8,516 nucleotides of DNA from a bacterium (lineage in GTDB: Bacteria; Chlamydiota; Chlamydiia; Chlamydiales; FEN-1388). Under the pieces are notes generated by a model that searched no databases, was not told the origin of the DNA, and saw only the letters and a program-made list of their open reading frames with translations. Made by a program: the position numbers and the translations under genes. The stretch is from assembly GCA_021811115.1 (NCBI GenBank), contig JAJZPP010000012.1, positions 1 to 8,516 on the forward strand, written 5' to 3'. Numbering within the stretch: position 1 is the first letter of the stretch; each line of letters starts with the position of its first letter. Below, piece by piece: positions 1 to 5,712 of this stretch.

Positions 1-79
1 AAGTGTGCTCATGTAACAAAAAGCTTAGCATCCCAAATGTACTTGAAAATGGACATGTCCTCAAGCACTCTGTTCGCTT
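1..79. other. Flanking DNA left of the IS, no gene recognised
   Basis: This is the sequence outside the left terminal repeat of the insertion sequence. On the plus strand it is open from a GTG at 3, but that frame runs through the IS end and stops at 212 without resembling a known protein. On the minus strand, where frr would be expected after pyrH, I see only a 15-codon ATG ORF (MSIFKYIWDAKLFVT) that does not look like ribosome recycling factor. The stretch is too short to say more. Confidence 0.4.
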
Positions 80-93
80 TCCAGCAATTCCCG
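80..93 (+). repeat. Left terminal inverted repeat of the IS
   Basis: The sequence TCCAGCAATTCCCG is exactly the reverse complement of positions 1648-1661. Similarity ends sharply on the outer side: base 79 does not match its partner at 1662. On the inner side it decays into T-rich sequence. This places the outer tip of the element at or very near position 80. Confidence 0.75.
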
Positions 94-159
94 TGAATAA
101 ATTTTTATCAACTATTTTTTTTATAATTGCTGTGGTCGCTCAGAATATCGACAATACCT

Positions 160-267
160 CTACTTATCTTGAAAAGGCCTTTTGGTGGCCTGTGGATCAT
201 TATCGATATTAAGTAACACCTCAGGAACCAGGGCTTCAACTTCTACATTATTTTCAAGACGTGTCAT
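160..267 (-). CDS. Possible 35-aa ORF overlapping the transposase 3' end
   Basis: An ATG at 267-265 opens a 35-codon frame ending in TAG at 162-160. It overlaps the last 14 bases of the transposase gene in a different frame. A strong GGGGGAG lies about ten bases upstream of the ATG inside the transposase gene, so translation by re-initiation is plausible. The product is acidic in its N-terminal half (MTRLENNVEVEALVPEVLL, then a basic QATKRPF near the end). It has no membrane segment and no motif I recognise. It lies entirely inside the IS ends. It could be a passenger mini-gene, the remains of a longer frame reached by ribosomal frameshifting at the end of the transposase, or chance. I have no family assignment. 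Confidence 0.3.
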   Translation of the reverse strand: MTRLENNVEVEALVPEVLLNIDNDPQATKRPFQDK

Positions 268-1576
268 ACATTGTCACTCCCCCATGAGTTTTGTCCACCA
301 TCCATATATACAGATCTTCCCATGAGGCAATGTAAAGCTCGGTGAATATGGATTGCTGGCGACGCCAGAATCTGGTTTTTGACTTGGCTTTCTGCATAGC
401 TGCTCGAAAAAGCGCACAGCACCGTTGCTGTATCTGGTCTATTAGAAATGCCAAAAACATTAACAGCCCTAGGATATGGCAGAGGTGTTTGTGGCCATGT
501 CCGTAGTTATGTTCAAAGTTGTAGCTCTGGTTCTTGAGAGTGTTGAACGTCTCATTCTCAACTTTCCATCGTGCTCTTCCTCCTCTGGCTATATCGACAA
601 CGTTTTCTTGTGTCACAAGAAGGTCTGTGATCCATGAGAAATGACTGACCTTCCCCTTGTCATTACTTATTTTGCAGTCTATAAAGTTTACTTCAAAATC
701 TGGATTGGCATCGTTTAAGGGTATGTGGTTGTAAAAAGAAAGCTCCCAGGTTTCGTTACCACGAACCACCCTCTTCGTTTCCATCTCGACTCCCTTGAGC
801 CATTTAAAGAGGCTTGGATTTCCTGTGTCATTCACGCCGACGATGAAATGGTCTCCTCCTTCAAGTATTGGTTGGAGATAAGGAACCTTTGCGCTAAGCG
901 CGTCGGAAGTAAAAACGACGCTGAGGTGAGGATGCTCCTTGAAAAACTGTGGTAAAAACCTTTTCGTTGCGTTCTGTTCGCAGTCATTTTTGGTGGAGCC
1001 ATCTCCCTTTGAAATCGGTTCCGGACAGAAAGGAAAGACTTCTCGATGGTCGGGATGAATTACAACGGCCCCTAACATTTGATGATAGTAGGTGATACGT
1101 CCGTCTCTATGATGCCTTTCGCAGCAATTCTCACAGTGTACTTTGTCAGAAGAGAACAACCCTGTACCATCGAGAGCAACAAGGATGTACTTGCCTAAAA
1201 ACCTATAATCCTCAAGAACCTTTCCCCGCTGAATGAGAGAAAAGAGCTTGGTAAAGGCAGGGCGAAGCCGGTTTTGGTCTAGCAAATCAAGTTTTTCCCT
1301 CATATATGTATCTGAGGGAACATTTTTGACTCCGTACAGAGTTGTCAGATTGTGCTTGATAACAGGATCGTCCCGTCCATGGTCGAACTGCAAAAGAGAG
1401 GGGAACTTCAAACCAAATACAGCCAAAGCCGACATCAAACAATCAGCTATAGAGATTGCGTGCTTCTGCCCCCCGTGGTCCTTGGTAGGGTCAGGGATAG
1501 CCTTAAACACGGCCCTAATCTTGCTGAGCATTGCCCTGGCAGAAAGATGCTTCTTCTCGGATGCATGCATGCCCAT
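254..1576 (-). CDS. IS transposase, DDE type (IS4-like)
   Basis: This 440-aa protein would cut and join the ends of the element that carries it. The likely catalytic triad is visible: D136 in ILVALDGTG, D225 in VVFTSDALSAKVP, and a glutamate (E340 or E342) in RARWKVENETFNTLKN. The last is followed by YNFEHNYGHGHKHL, resembling the C-terminal block of IS4-related transposases, though the E-to-K spacing is one residue longer than the classic Y-2-R-3-E-6-K pattern. Residues 148-156 (CENCCERHH) are rich in Cys and His and could bind a metal. A hydrophobic segment near 366-381 is probably a buried helix. The ATG at 1576 was chosen because GGGAGG sits about six bases upstream; a second in-frame ATG two codons later is also possible. 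The gene is full length with no frameshift. The DDE class is confident, the subfamily is not. Confidence 0.9.
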   Translation of the reverse strand: MGMHASEKKHLSARAMLSKIRAVFKAIPDPTKDHGGQKHAISIADCLMSALAVFGLKFPSLLQFDHGRDDPVIKHNLTTLYGVKNVPSDTYMREKLDLLDQNRLRPAFTKLFSLIQRGKVLEDYRFLGKYILVALDGTGLFSSDKVHCENCCERHHRDGRITYYHQMLGAVVIHPDHREVFPFCPEPISKGDGSTKNDCEQNATKRFLPQFFKEHPHLSVVFTSDALSAKVPYLQPILEGGDHFIVGVNDTGNPSLFKWLKGVEMETKRVVRGNETWELSFYNHIPLNDANPDFEVNFIDCKISNDKGKVSHFSWITDLLVTQENVVDIARGGRARWKVENETFNTLKNQSYNFEHNYGHGHKHLCHILGLLMFLAFLIDQIQQRCCALFRAAMQKAKSKTRFWRRQQSIFTELYIASWEDLYIWMVDKTHGGVTMYDTS

Positions 1577-1647
1577 TTTGCACCTCCCGATAGTCTGCGA
1601 AAAAATACTCTGAAAACCAGTCTACTCCTTAGCGAAAAAAGTTGTAG

Positions 1648-1661
1648 CGGGAATTGCTGGA
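1648..1661 (-). repeat. Right terminal inverted repeat of the IS
   Basis: This is the perfect 14-bp inverted copy of positions 80-93 and lies upstream of the transposase gene. Just inside it, reading toward the transposase, are a T-run and then an AAGGAG with no usable start codon after it. The transposase uses a different Shine-Dalgarno closer to its ATG. Confidence 0.75.
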
Positions 1662-1685
1662 TGTTTTTTGAAAAACTGCGGTAAA
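1659..1685 (-). pseudogene. Remnant of a second, related transposase next to pyrH
   Basis: Positions 1659-1685 match 930-956, inside the intact transposase, at 23 of 27 bases, and all four differences are transitions. Read on the minus strand in the transposase frame, it gives LPQFFKKHP against LPQFFKEHP. Two of the three changed codons are silent, the pattern expected of diverged coding sequence rather than chance. The match starts three bases after the pyrH stop and ends where the IS terminal repeat starts (the last three bases overlap it). The likely reading is that an older relative of this IS had already landed downstream of pyrH and the present copy inserted into its remains. The left flank (1-79) does not obviously continue the remnant, so a deletion is also implied. 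Confidence 0.5.
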
Positions 1686-1687
1686 CT

Positions 1688-2398
1688 TTAATCCTGAATA
1701 TACGTTCCTGCCTCTTCTGATTGCAAGGCTTCCATGATCGAAAGCGGATCCCCAAACTTGTAGACGAAGATCGGCAGGTTATGCTCTCGCGCCAAGGCTA
1801 TGCTGGTTTGATCCATGATGTTGAGCTTGGCCGCTAACACTTCAGCATAGGTAATCCGCTTGTAGTGCTTCACACCCGCCTCTTTCATCGGATCGCCAGA
1901 GAAAACCCCTTTGACTTTTGTCGCCTTGACGAGGAGTGTGGCCTTGATTTCAAGGGCGCGAAGCGCTGCCGCAGAGTCGGTCGTAAAAAAGGGGTTCCCA
2001 GTGCCGCCAGCGAAGAGGACAGGCTGGTTCTCTTCAATCAGAGAGCGGGCCAGGAGCGGGTCGATTGGCAAAATAGGCCCTCCTGTTGCGATGGACGACA
2101 TGACATGAGCTTTGATCCCTCTCTGCCGGAGCGCTTCTCTGACCGCCAGGGCATTCATGACAGTACCAAGCATGCCGATGTGGTCTCCTACCACCTGATC
2201 AAAACCGGCCTTCTGGCTCATGTTGCCACGAAACAGGTTGCCAGCCCCGATAACGATACCGAGGGGGATTTTGGCTTCTATGACGCTTTGGAGGGATGTA
2301 ACGATACGGCCGATAGCGGAGGGAGAAAATGTCTCTTCAGGGCTGCTCTGAAGCAGTTGTCCTGAAAATTTTACGAGAACTCGTAGCTGATTGCCCAT
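1688..2398 (-). CDS. pyrH: UMP kinase (uridylate kinase)
   Basis: This cytoplasmic enzyme phosphorylates UMP to UDP with ATP, in pyrimidine nucleotide synthesis. The 236 residues are about normal for bacterial PyrH, a member of the amino-acid-kinase fold unrelated to eukaryotic UMP/CMP kinases. Visible blocks are the N-terminal K10-x-S-G motif (VKFSGQLL), GAGNLFRG at 51-58, GDHIGMLGTVMNA at 71-83, FAGGTGNPFFTTDSAAALRA around 129-148 and VKGVFSGDP at 162-170. The first motif is unusual: most family members have K-x-S-G-E, whereas Q14 replaces the acidic residue here. The start at 2398 has only a weak Shine-Dalgarno (TTAGG, about six bases away), and a small hairpin lies in the 69-bp gap after tsf. 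It is the third protein gene of the rpsB-tsf-pyrH unit. The C-terminus looks complete even though an IS lies 26 bp beyond the stop. Confidence 0.95.
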   Translation of the reverse strand: MGNQLRVLVKFSGQLLQSSPEETFSPSAIGRIVTSLQSVIEAKIPLGIVIGAGNLFRGNMSQKAGFDQVVGDHIGMLGTVMNALAVREALRQRGIKAHVMSSIATGGPILPIDPLLARSLIEENQPVLFAGGTGNPFFTTDSAAALRALEIKATLLVKATKVKGVFSGDPMKEAGVKHYKRITYAEVLAAKLNIMDQTSIALAREHNLPIFVYKFGDPLSIMEALQSEEAGTYIQD

Positions 2399-2439
2399 GT
2401 TGGACCTAATGAGATGTTGCGACGTAACTCAAGAGCAAA

Positions 2440-2457
2440 GGGCCCCTAAGCGAGCCC
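2440..2457 (-). other. Hairpin between tsf and pyrH
   Basis: In the minus-strand transcript, GGGCTC and GGGCCC pair as a 6-bp stem with one G-U pair around a GCTTAG loop. The G-U pair would be a C-A mismatch in a plus-strand RNA, so the structure favours the minus-strand transcript. It sits 11 bases after the tsf stop and is followed by TTTGCTC rather than a true U-tract. It may cause partial termination or protect the tsf 3' end; a full terminator is unlikely. Confidence 0.3.
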
Positions 2458-2467
2458 GAATCCGATT

Positions 2468-3319
2468 TTATTTTCCGGCTGTCCACCTGAGGAAACGAAG
2501 AATCCGGACATCCTTACCACGAGTGGCTCCCTGCTTCTTGGCATACTCTGCAACGGAGACCGAATCATCGCGAATGTACTTTTGGTGCGTCAAGCAGACC
2601 ATGTTGTAGAATGCCTGGATCTTGCCTTGGAGTATCTTCTCAATGATGTTTTCCGGTTTGCCTTTGATTTGCTCTTTGGCAATCTCTTTTTCCTGCTGCA
2701 GGACCTCTTGAGGCACCTCTTCGGGGGAGGTGTACTCAGGAGCGGCGGCAGCAACATGCATGCCAATCTCGCGAGCGAGAGTCTCTTCTCCAGCCCCTTG
2801 AAGCACCACAGCCGTGAGAATCTTACCATTCATGTGAGAGTAGATGCCGATCGATTCGGAAGGTTTCTTCTCAAGGATGGCAATCCGACGGATCTGAATG
2901 TTTTCTCCGATCGTCTGGATGAGGAGGGAGCGGTACTGATCCACGGTGATGTGCTTATCTTTTGAGTAGGGCTGCTGCAAAAACGCCTCAAGAGAGCTCG
3001 GATGGGTCAGAGCCACCTCTTCGACGATGTTTTTGGCAAACTCTTGGAACCGGTCATTTTTGACCACAAAATCGGTCTCCGCATCAATCTCAGCGATGGC
3101 GACAAGCTTTGGTGTCTCGTAGGAGAGCACCATGCCCTCTTTTGTTGTACGCCCCTCTTTTTTTGCAGCCGACGTCATGCCCATTTTCCGAAGGTAGGCA
3201 ATCGCCTCTTCCATGTTCCCTTTGGTCTGCTCCAGAGCCTCTTTGCATTTGGCCATGCCTACGCCTGTTCGATCACGCAGCTCTTTGACAAGGCCTGAGG
3301 TGATAATTTCTGTACTCAT
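2468..3319 (-). CDS. tsf: Translation elongation factor Ts
   Basis: EF-Ts exchanges GDP for GTP on EF-Tu so that EF-Tu can bind aminoacyl-tRNA again; it acts in the cytoplasm. The protein has 283 residues, a normal family length. The N-terminal UBA-like domain carries the EF-Ts signature LRDRTGVGMAKCKEAL (14-29). The nucleotide-exchange core has E81-T-D-F-V85, the contact region for EF-Tu. The C-terminal dimerisation and coiled region is present and ends in RFLRWTAGK. The gene is coupled to rpsB by a TAATG stop/start overlap, in which the last A of the rpsB stop is the first base of the tsf ATG. GGAGGG about ten bases upstream, within rpsB, supplies the ribosome-binding site. Nothing indicates damage. 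Confidence 0.97.
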   Translation of the reverse strand: MSTEIITSGLVKELRDRTGVGMAKCKEALEQTKGNMEEAIAYLRKMGMTSAAKKEGRTTKEGMVLSYETPKLVAIAEIDAETDFVVKNDRFQEFAKNIVEEVALTHPSSLEAFLQQPYSKDKHITVDQYRSLLIQTIGENIQIRRIAILEKKPSESIGIYSHMNGKILTAVVLQGAGEETLAREIGMHVAAAAPEYTSPEEVPQEVLQQEKEIAKEQIKGKPENIIEKILQGKIQAFYNMVCLTHQKYIRDDSVSVAEYAKKQGATRGKDVRILRFLRWTAGK

Positions 3320-4128
3320 TACTCTTTTCCCTCCACAACTTCTGTTGCCTTGAAGACTTCAACCATCTCTTCAGCCTCCTCTGGTTGGGCCGTCTCTTTT
3401 CCCTTGAGGAGTTGGAGTTCCTCTTTTTTAGCCACAATGCAGTCGGCAAGAGTTTCCAGGATGAGTTTGATGCTTCGTTGCGCATCATCATTTCCTGGGA
3501 TGACGTAATCCACAAGGTCTGGATTGCAGTTTGTGTCAATGAGAGCCATGACGGGGATGCCGAGCTTGCGCGCTTCGGCTACCGCCAGTTTCTCCTGACC
3601 TGGGTCAACCACTACCACAAGACCTGGAAGCTTTCGCATACCGCGAACGCCAGAGAGGTTTTTCTCCAATTTTTCTTGGAGTTTGGTGAGTTCTGACAGC
3701 TCTTTTTTGGTCAGCCCATCGCCACCAGCAGCAATCCGTTTCTCAATGCGCTCAAGTTTCTTGATTGACTGACGGATAGTGGCGAGGTTGGTGAGCGTTC
3801 CACCGAGCCATCGCTCACAGACGTAAAATTCGCCGGCCCGCTCCGCCTCTTCGCGGCAGACCACTTTTGCAGCCTTTTTTGTGCCAACAAAGAGAATCGA
3901 TTTCCTATTGGCAACCAGCTCCTCAACAATGTCACAGCTAGCTCGCAACAGCTGCAGTGTCTTTGCCAGATCGATGATGTGGATATTGTTGCGCAAGCCG
4001 AAGATGTATGGCGCCATTTTTGGGTTCCACCGCTGTTTCTGGTGGCCAAAATGGGTCCCTGCCTCAACGAGGTCTTTAATAGAAAGTTTAAAGCCCAAGC
4101 CTTGTCCCTTTATGTTTGACGACGGCAT
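3319..4128 (-). CDS. rpsB: 30S ribosomal protein S2
   Basis: S2 is a structural protein of the small ribosomal subunit that helps dock S1 near the mRNA exit. The 269 residues include the N-terminal S2 signature GTHFGHQKQRWNPKMAPYIF (24-43), followed by IHIIDLAKT. Further on are LFVGTKKAAK, ERWLGGTLTN, the helical-hairpin insertion, GVRGMRKLPGLVVVVDP and the C-terminal ALIDTNCNPDLVDYVIPGNDDA block. The tail after about 240 is acidic and variable, as in many bacteria. The short N-terminal extension before LSIKDLVEAGTHFGH is not unusual. The Shine-Dalgarno is poor (AAAAAAGAAG directly before the ATG), so expression may depend on mRNA structure or A-rich leader sequence. It lies 37 bp after tRNA-Gly, probably on the same transcript, and overlaps tsf by one base. 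Confidence 0.97.
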   Translation of the reverse strand: MPSSNIKGQGLGFKLSIKDLVEAGTHFGHQKQRWNPKMAPYIFGLRNNIHIIDLAKTLQLLRASCDIVEELVANRKSILFVGTKKAAKVVCREEAERAGEFYVCERWLGGTLTNLATIRQSIKKLERIEKRIAAGGDGLTKKELSELTKLQEKLEKNLSGVRGMRKLPGLVVVVDPGQEKLAVAEARKLGIPVMALIDTNCNPDLVDYVIPGNDDAQRSIKLILETLADCIVAKKEELQLLKGKETAQPEEAEEMVEVFKATEVVEGKE

Positions 4129-4165
4129 CTTCTTTTTTGAAGATTTCAGTCTTGGTTATGATGGA

Positions 4166-4236
4166 AGCGCCTGATCAGAATCGAACTGACACTGGAAGCT
4201 TGGAAGGCTACCGTTCTACCATTGAACTACAGGCGC
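4166..4236 (-). tRNA. tRNA-Gly (anticodon UCC)
   Basis: The 71 bases fold as a complete cloverleaf. A perfect 7-bp acceptor stem pairs GCGCCTG with CAGGCGC. The D arm is GTTC-AATGGTA-GAAC, the anticodon loop CTTCCAA gives UCC, which reads GGA and GGG, and the T arm is GTCAG-TTCGATT-CTGAT. The discriminator is U, as in glycine tRNAs. Two things are slightly odd. The anticodon stem GTAGC/GCTTC has a U-U mismatch at its second pair. The genomic CCA is also displaced by one base (T-T-CCA), so the mature CCA is probably added by nucleotidyltransferase after trimming. It precedes rpsB by 37 bp on the same strand. Confidence 0.93.
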
Positions 4237-4248
4237 AATGGTATCAAG

Positions 4249-4275
4249 ACTATAGCGATGCAGTGTTTTTTTCAA
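4249..4275 (-). promoter_or_regulatory. Promoter for tRNA-Gly-rpsB-tsf-pyrH
   Basis: On the minus strand there is a TTGAAA -35 box at 4275-4270 and a TATAGT -10 box at 4254-4249, separated by 15 bases, slightly short of ideal. The -10 box ends 12 bases before the tRNA, leaving a leader of only a few bases. Position and quality make it the likely sigma-70-type (sigma-66 in chlamydiae) start for the whole unit; no separate rpsB promoter is evident in the 37-bp gap. Confidence 0.55.
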
Positions 4276-4283
4276 GAGGAGAG

Positions 4284-4300
4284 TCTTGCTTGCGGCAAGA
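4284..4300. promoter_or_regulatory. Dyad overlapping the mnmE promoter
   Basis: TCTTGC and GCAAGA form a perfect 6-bp inverted repeat around TTGCG. The dyad covers the -35 element proposed for mnmE and lies about 10 bp upstream of the -35 box of the divergent tRNA-rpsB promoter. It could be an operator or a coincidental dyad. It is not followed by a T-run in either direction, so it is not a terminator. Confidence 0.25.
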
Positions 4301-4314
4301 AAAATTTGTATACT
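4286..4314 (+). promoter_or_regulatory. Promoter for mnmE-nth
   Basis: A strong TATACT -10 box at 4309-4314 lies 17 bases after a weak -35 element, TTGCTT, at 4286-4291. Transcription would start near 4321, leaving about 18 bases before the mnmE ATG, enough for the Shine-Dalgarno at 4328-4332. The -10 and spacing are good; the -35 matches the consensus only in TTG. Confidence 0.5.
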
Positions 4315-4327
4315 TGTTGCCTTCGAA

Positions 4328-4332
4328 GAGGA
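4328..4332 (+). promoter_or_regulatory. Ribosome-binding site fixing the mnmE start
   Basis: GAGGA lies six bases before the ATG at 4339. The reading frame is open further upstream to an ATG at 4222, but that start would lie within the divergent tRNA gene and would add 39 residues unlike any MnmE. This site and the position of the conserved N-terminal motif select 4339. Confidence 0.75.
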
Positions 4333-4338
4333 CGAAAG

Positions 4339-5712
4339 ATGAAATTTGTGCATACTTCTACATCTACAAAGGAGACCATAGGAGCTCTTGCTACCCCACC
4401 TGGCGTTGGCGGAATAGCGATCGTCAGAGTCTCTGGGGGTAACGCTATTGGTTCTGTCAGCCTGCTTCTAAAAAAATCTATTGACAATCAGCCGACCCAC
4501 TCGGTCCTCCTGCGGACGCTCTATGCGCCCTCTGGCGAGGTTCTGGATCGCGCCCTCCTGTTGATTATGCGCGCCCCCCGTTCTTTTACTGGCGAGGATG
4601 TTGTTGAGATTCACTGCCACGGGGGCATGTTGGTGGCTCGACGTATTTTGGAGGCGCTTGCCCTCGTTGGTGTCCGTCCCGCTAATCCCGGGGAATTTTC
4701 CCTCCGAGCCTTTTTACATGGCAAAATCGATTTGGCGCAAGCGGAGGCGATTCAAGATCTCATTGGGGCTAAGAATGAAGAGGCGCTCCGTGTTGCAGAG
4801 GATCAACTGGAGGGAAGGCTGTCAACGCGCATTCTGGATTTTCAAAAACGGGCGACCGATCTTGCTGCCCTCTTTGAGGCGTGGGTTGATTTCCCAGAGG
4901 ATGATCTTGGTTTTTGCTCTTTTGAAGAGGCTCTCTCTGACTTGCGCGCGCTCTACTCAGATGTGGATCGCCTTGTTTCAACGTTTCAAAGCGGGAAAAT
5001 GATCAACCAAGGCATCGCTCTGTGCATCCTGGGAGCCCCCAATGTCGGAAAATCCTCGTTGATGAATGCGCTCCTTGGGAAGGATCGTGCCATTGTCTCT
5101 CCTATTGCTGGCACTACGCGAGATACGCTGGAAGATGATCTGCATATGGGCGGTTTGCACTACCGGTTGATCGATACGGCTGGCATTCGGGAGACCGATG
5201 AGCTCATTGAGTCTGAAGGAGTCAAACGGTCGCGACAGTATATCAACAAGGCTGATGTCATCTTAGTTGTCCTCGATGCCACCCGCCCTCACGATGAGGA
5301 GATGCGCGCCTTACTTGAGGAGGTTCCTGCGCAGAAGAGTATTATTGTATGGAATAAAATAGATATTGCCATAAGTCAAATTCCCCATATTCGTGAGCCG
5401 CAAGTTTGCCTGTCTGCCATGACCGGCGATGGAGTCGAACAATTGTTTCAGACGGTCGAATCGCTCGTCTTTGGTGTGGGAACAAGGCGCCGAGATGAAG
5501 TCATGATTACCAATGTCCGTCACCATGAGGCGCTCATCCGTGCCAAAGAGGCTCTCTCAGCGGTCATCAATGGGTTGCAAGCCGGCCTCTCGCCTGAATT
5601 TATTGCCCTCGAAATGCGCGACGTGCTGCGCCACTTTGGTCTCATCGTCGGGACCGATATTACAGAGGATATTCTCAATTCTATCTTCTCGAGGTTTTGC
5701 ATTGGAAAGTAA
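4339..5712 (+). CDS. mnmE: tRNA modification GTPase MnmE (TrmE/ThdF)
   Basis: MnmE works with MnmG to add an aminomethyl-type group at C5 of the wobble uridine (U34) in tRNAs reading codons ending in A or G. From the ATG at 4339 it has 457 residues, close to the 454 of E. coli. The N-terminal folate-binding domain starts with ETIGALATPPGVGGIAIVRV (12-31) and includes the conserved PGEFSLRAFLHGKIDLAQAE (117-136). The GTPase domain carries G1 GAPNVGKSS (232-240), G2 in AGTTRDTLED (257-266), G3 DTAG (279-282), G4 NKID (339-342) and SAM (359-361). The C-terminus ends in the family's C-x-G-K motif (FCIGK, C454). No defect is visible. It overlaps nth by 11 bases and is divergent from a UCC glycine tRNA whose wobble U it is expected to modify. 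Confidence 0.97.
   Translation: MKFVHTSTSTKETIGALATPPGVGGIAIVRVSGGNAIGSVSLLLKKSIDNQPTHSVLLRTLYAPSGEVLDRALLLIMRAPRSFTGEDVVEIHCHGGMLVARRILEALALVGVRPANPGEFSLRAFLHGKIDLAQAEAIQDLIGAKNEEALRVAEDQLEGRLSTRILDFQKRATDLAALFEAWVDFPEDDLGFCSFEEALSDLRALYSDVDRLVSTFQSGKMINQGIALCILGAPNVGKSSLMNALLGKDRAIVSPIAGTTRDTLEDDLHMGGLHYRLIDTAGIRETDELIESEGVKRSRQYINKADVILVVLDATRPHDEEMRALLEEVPAQKSIIVWNKIDIAISQIPHIREPQVCLSAMTGDGVEQLFQTVESLVFGVGTRRRDEVMITNVRHHEALIRAKEALSAVINGLQAGLSPEFIALEMRDVLRHFGLIVGTDITEDILNSIFSRFCIGK
5691..5694 (+). promoter_or_regulatory. Ribosome-binding site fixing the nth start
   Basis: GAGG lies seven bases before the TTG at 5702. No ATG or GTG is available at the position where Nth homology begins, and upstream in-frame codons encode sequence that is only the shadow of the mnmE end. 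The site therefore supports a TTG start inside the last codons of mnmE. Confidence 0.6.

Larger units (their letters stand above)
80..1661 (-). mobile_element. Complete insertion sequence with DDE transposase (IS4-like)
   Basis: The element is about 1582 bp. It is bounded by a perfect 14-bp inverted repeat, TCCAGCAATTCCCG, at 80-93 and in inverted orientation at 1648-1661. The transposase gene (254-1576) fills most of it and reads away from pyrH. Past the 14 bp the two ends stay loosely alike, both becoming T-rich. About 70 bp separate the right repeat from the transposase start, and about 160 bp separate its stop from the left repeat; the latter part is A+T-rich and holds a 35-codon ORF. I could not find a convincing target-site duplication: the 9-mers outside the ends, TGTTCGCTT at 71-79 and TGTTTTTTG at 1662-1670, agree at only 5 of 9 positions. 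The right end lies 26 bp after the pyrH stop codon, where frr normally follows. The intact gene and perfect termini suggest a fairly recent insertion. The exact IS family is not certain. Confidence 0.82.

Noticed and set aside
1..79. A displaced frr start to the left of the IS
   Set aside because: The only minus-strand ATG frame here is 15 codons long and ends in a stop, and no ribosome-recycling-factor motif is visible.
171..191. Terminator-like hairpin at the IS 3' end (AGGCC stem, 7-base loop, TTTC)
   Set aside because: The stem is only 5 bp and the T-run is three bases; it also lies within the 35-codon ORF. It is too weak to call.
3..212. Plus-strand open frame of 69 codons starting with GTG
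   Set aside because: It crosses the left IS end, opposes the element and resembles no known protein; the IS structure explains the region better.
1865..2365. 166-codon plus-strand frame inside pyrH
   Set aside because: It is antisense to strongly conserved pyrH motifs and its translation has no coherent family signature.
3711..4067. 118-codon minus-strand frame inside rpsB
   Set aside because: It is a frame-shifted shadow of rpsB, fully explained by the S2 reading frame.
4222..4338. Upstream ATG extending mnmE by 39 residues
   Set aside because: It overlaps the tRNA-Gly gene and the promoter region, and the added residues do not resemble MnmE. The ATG at 4339 has a good ribosome-binding site and correct family length.
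5513..5701. Long N-terminal extension of nth inside mnmE
   Set aside because: This is the alternate-frame shadow of conserved mnmE C-terminal codons. Nth homology begins after the TTG at 5702, which has GAGG at proper spacing.
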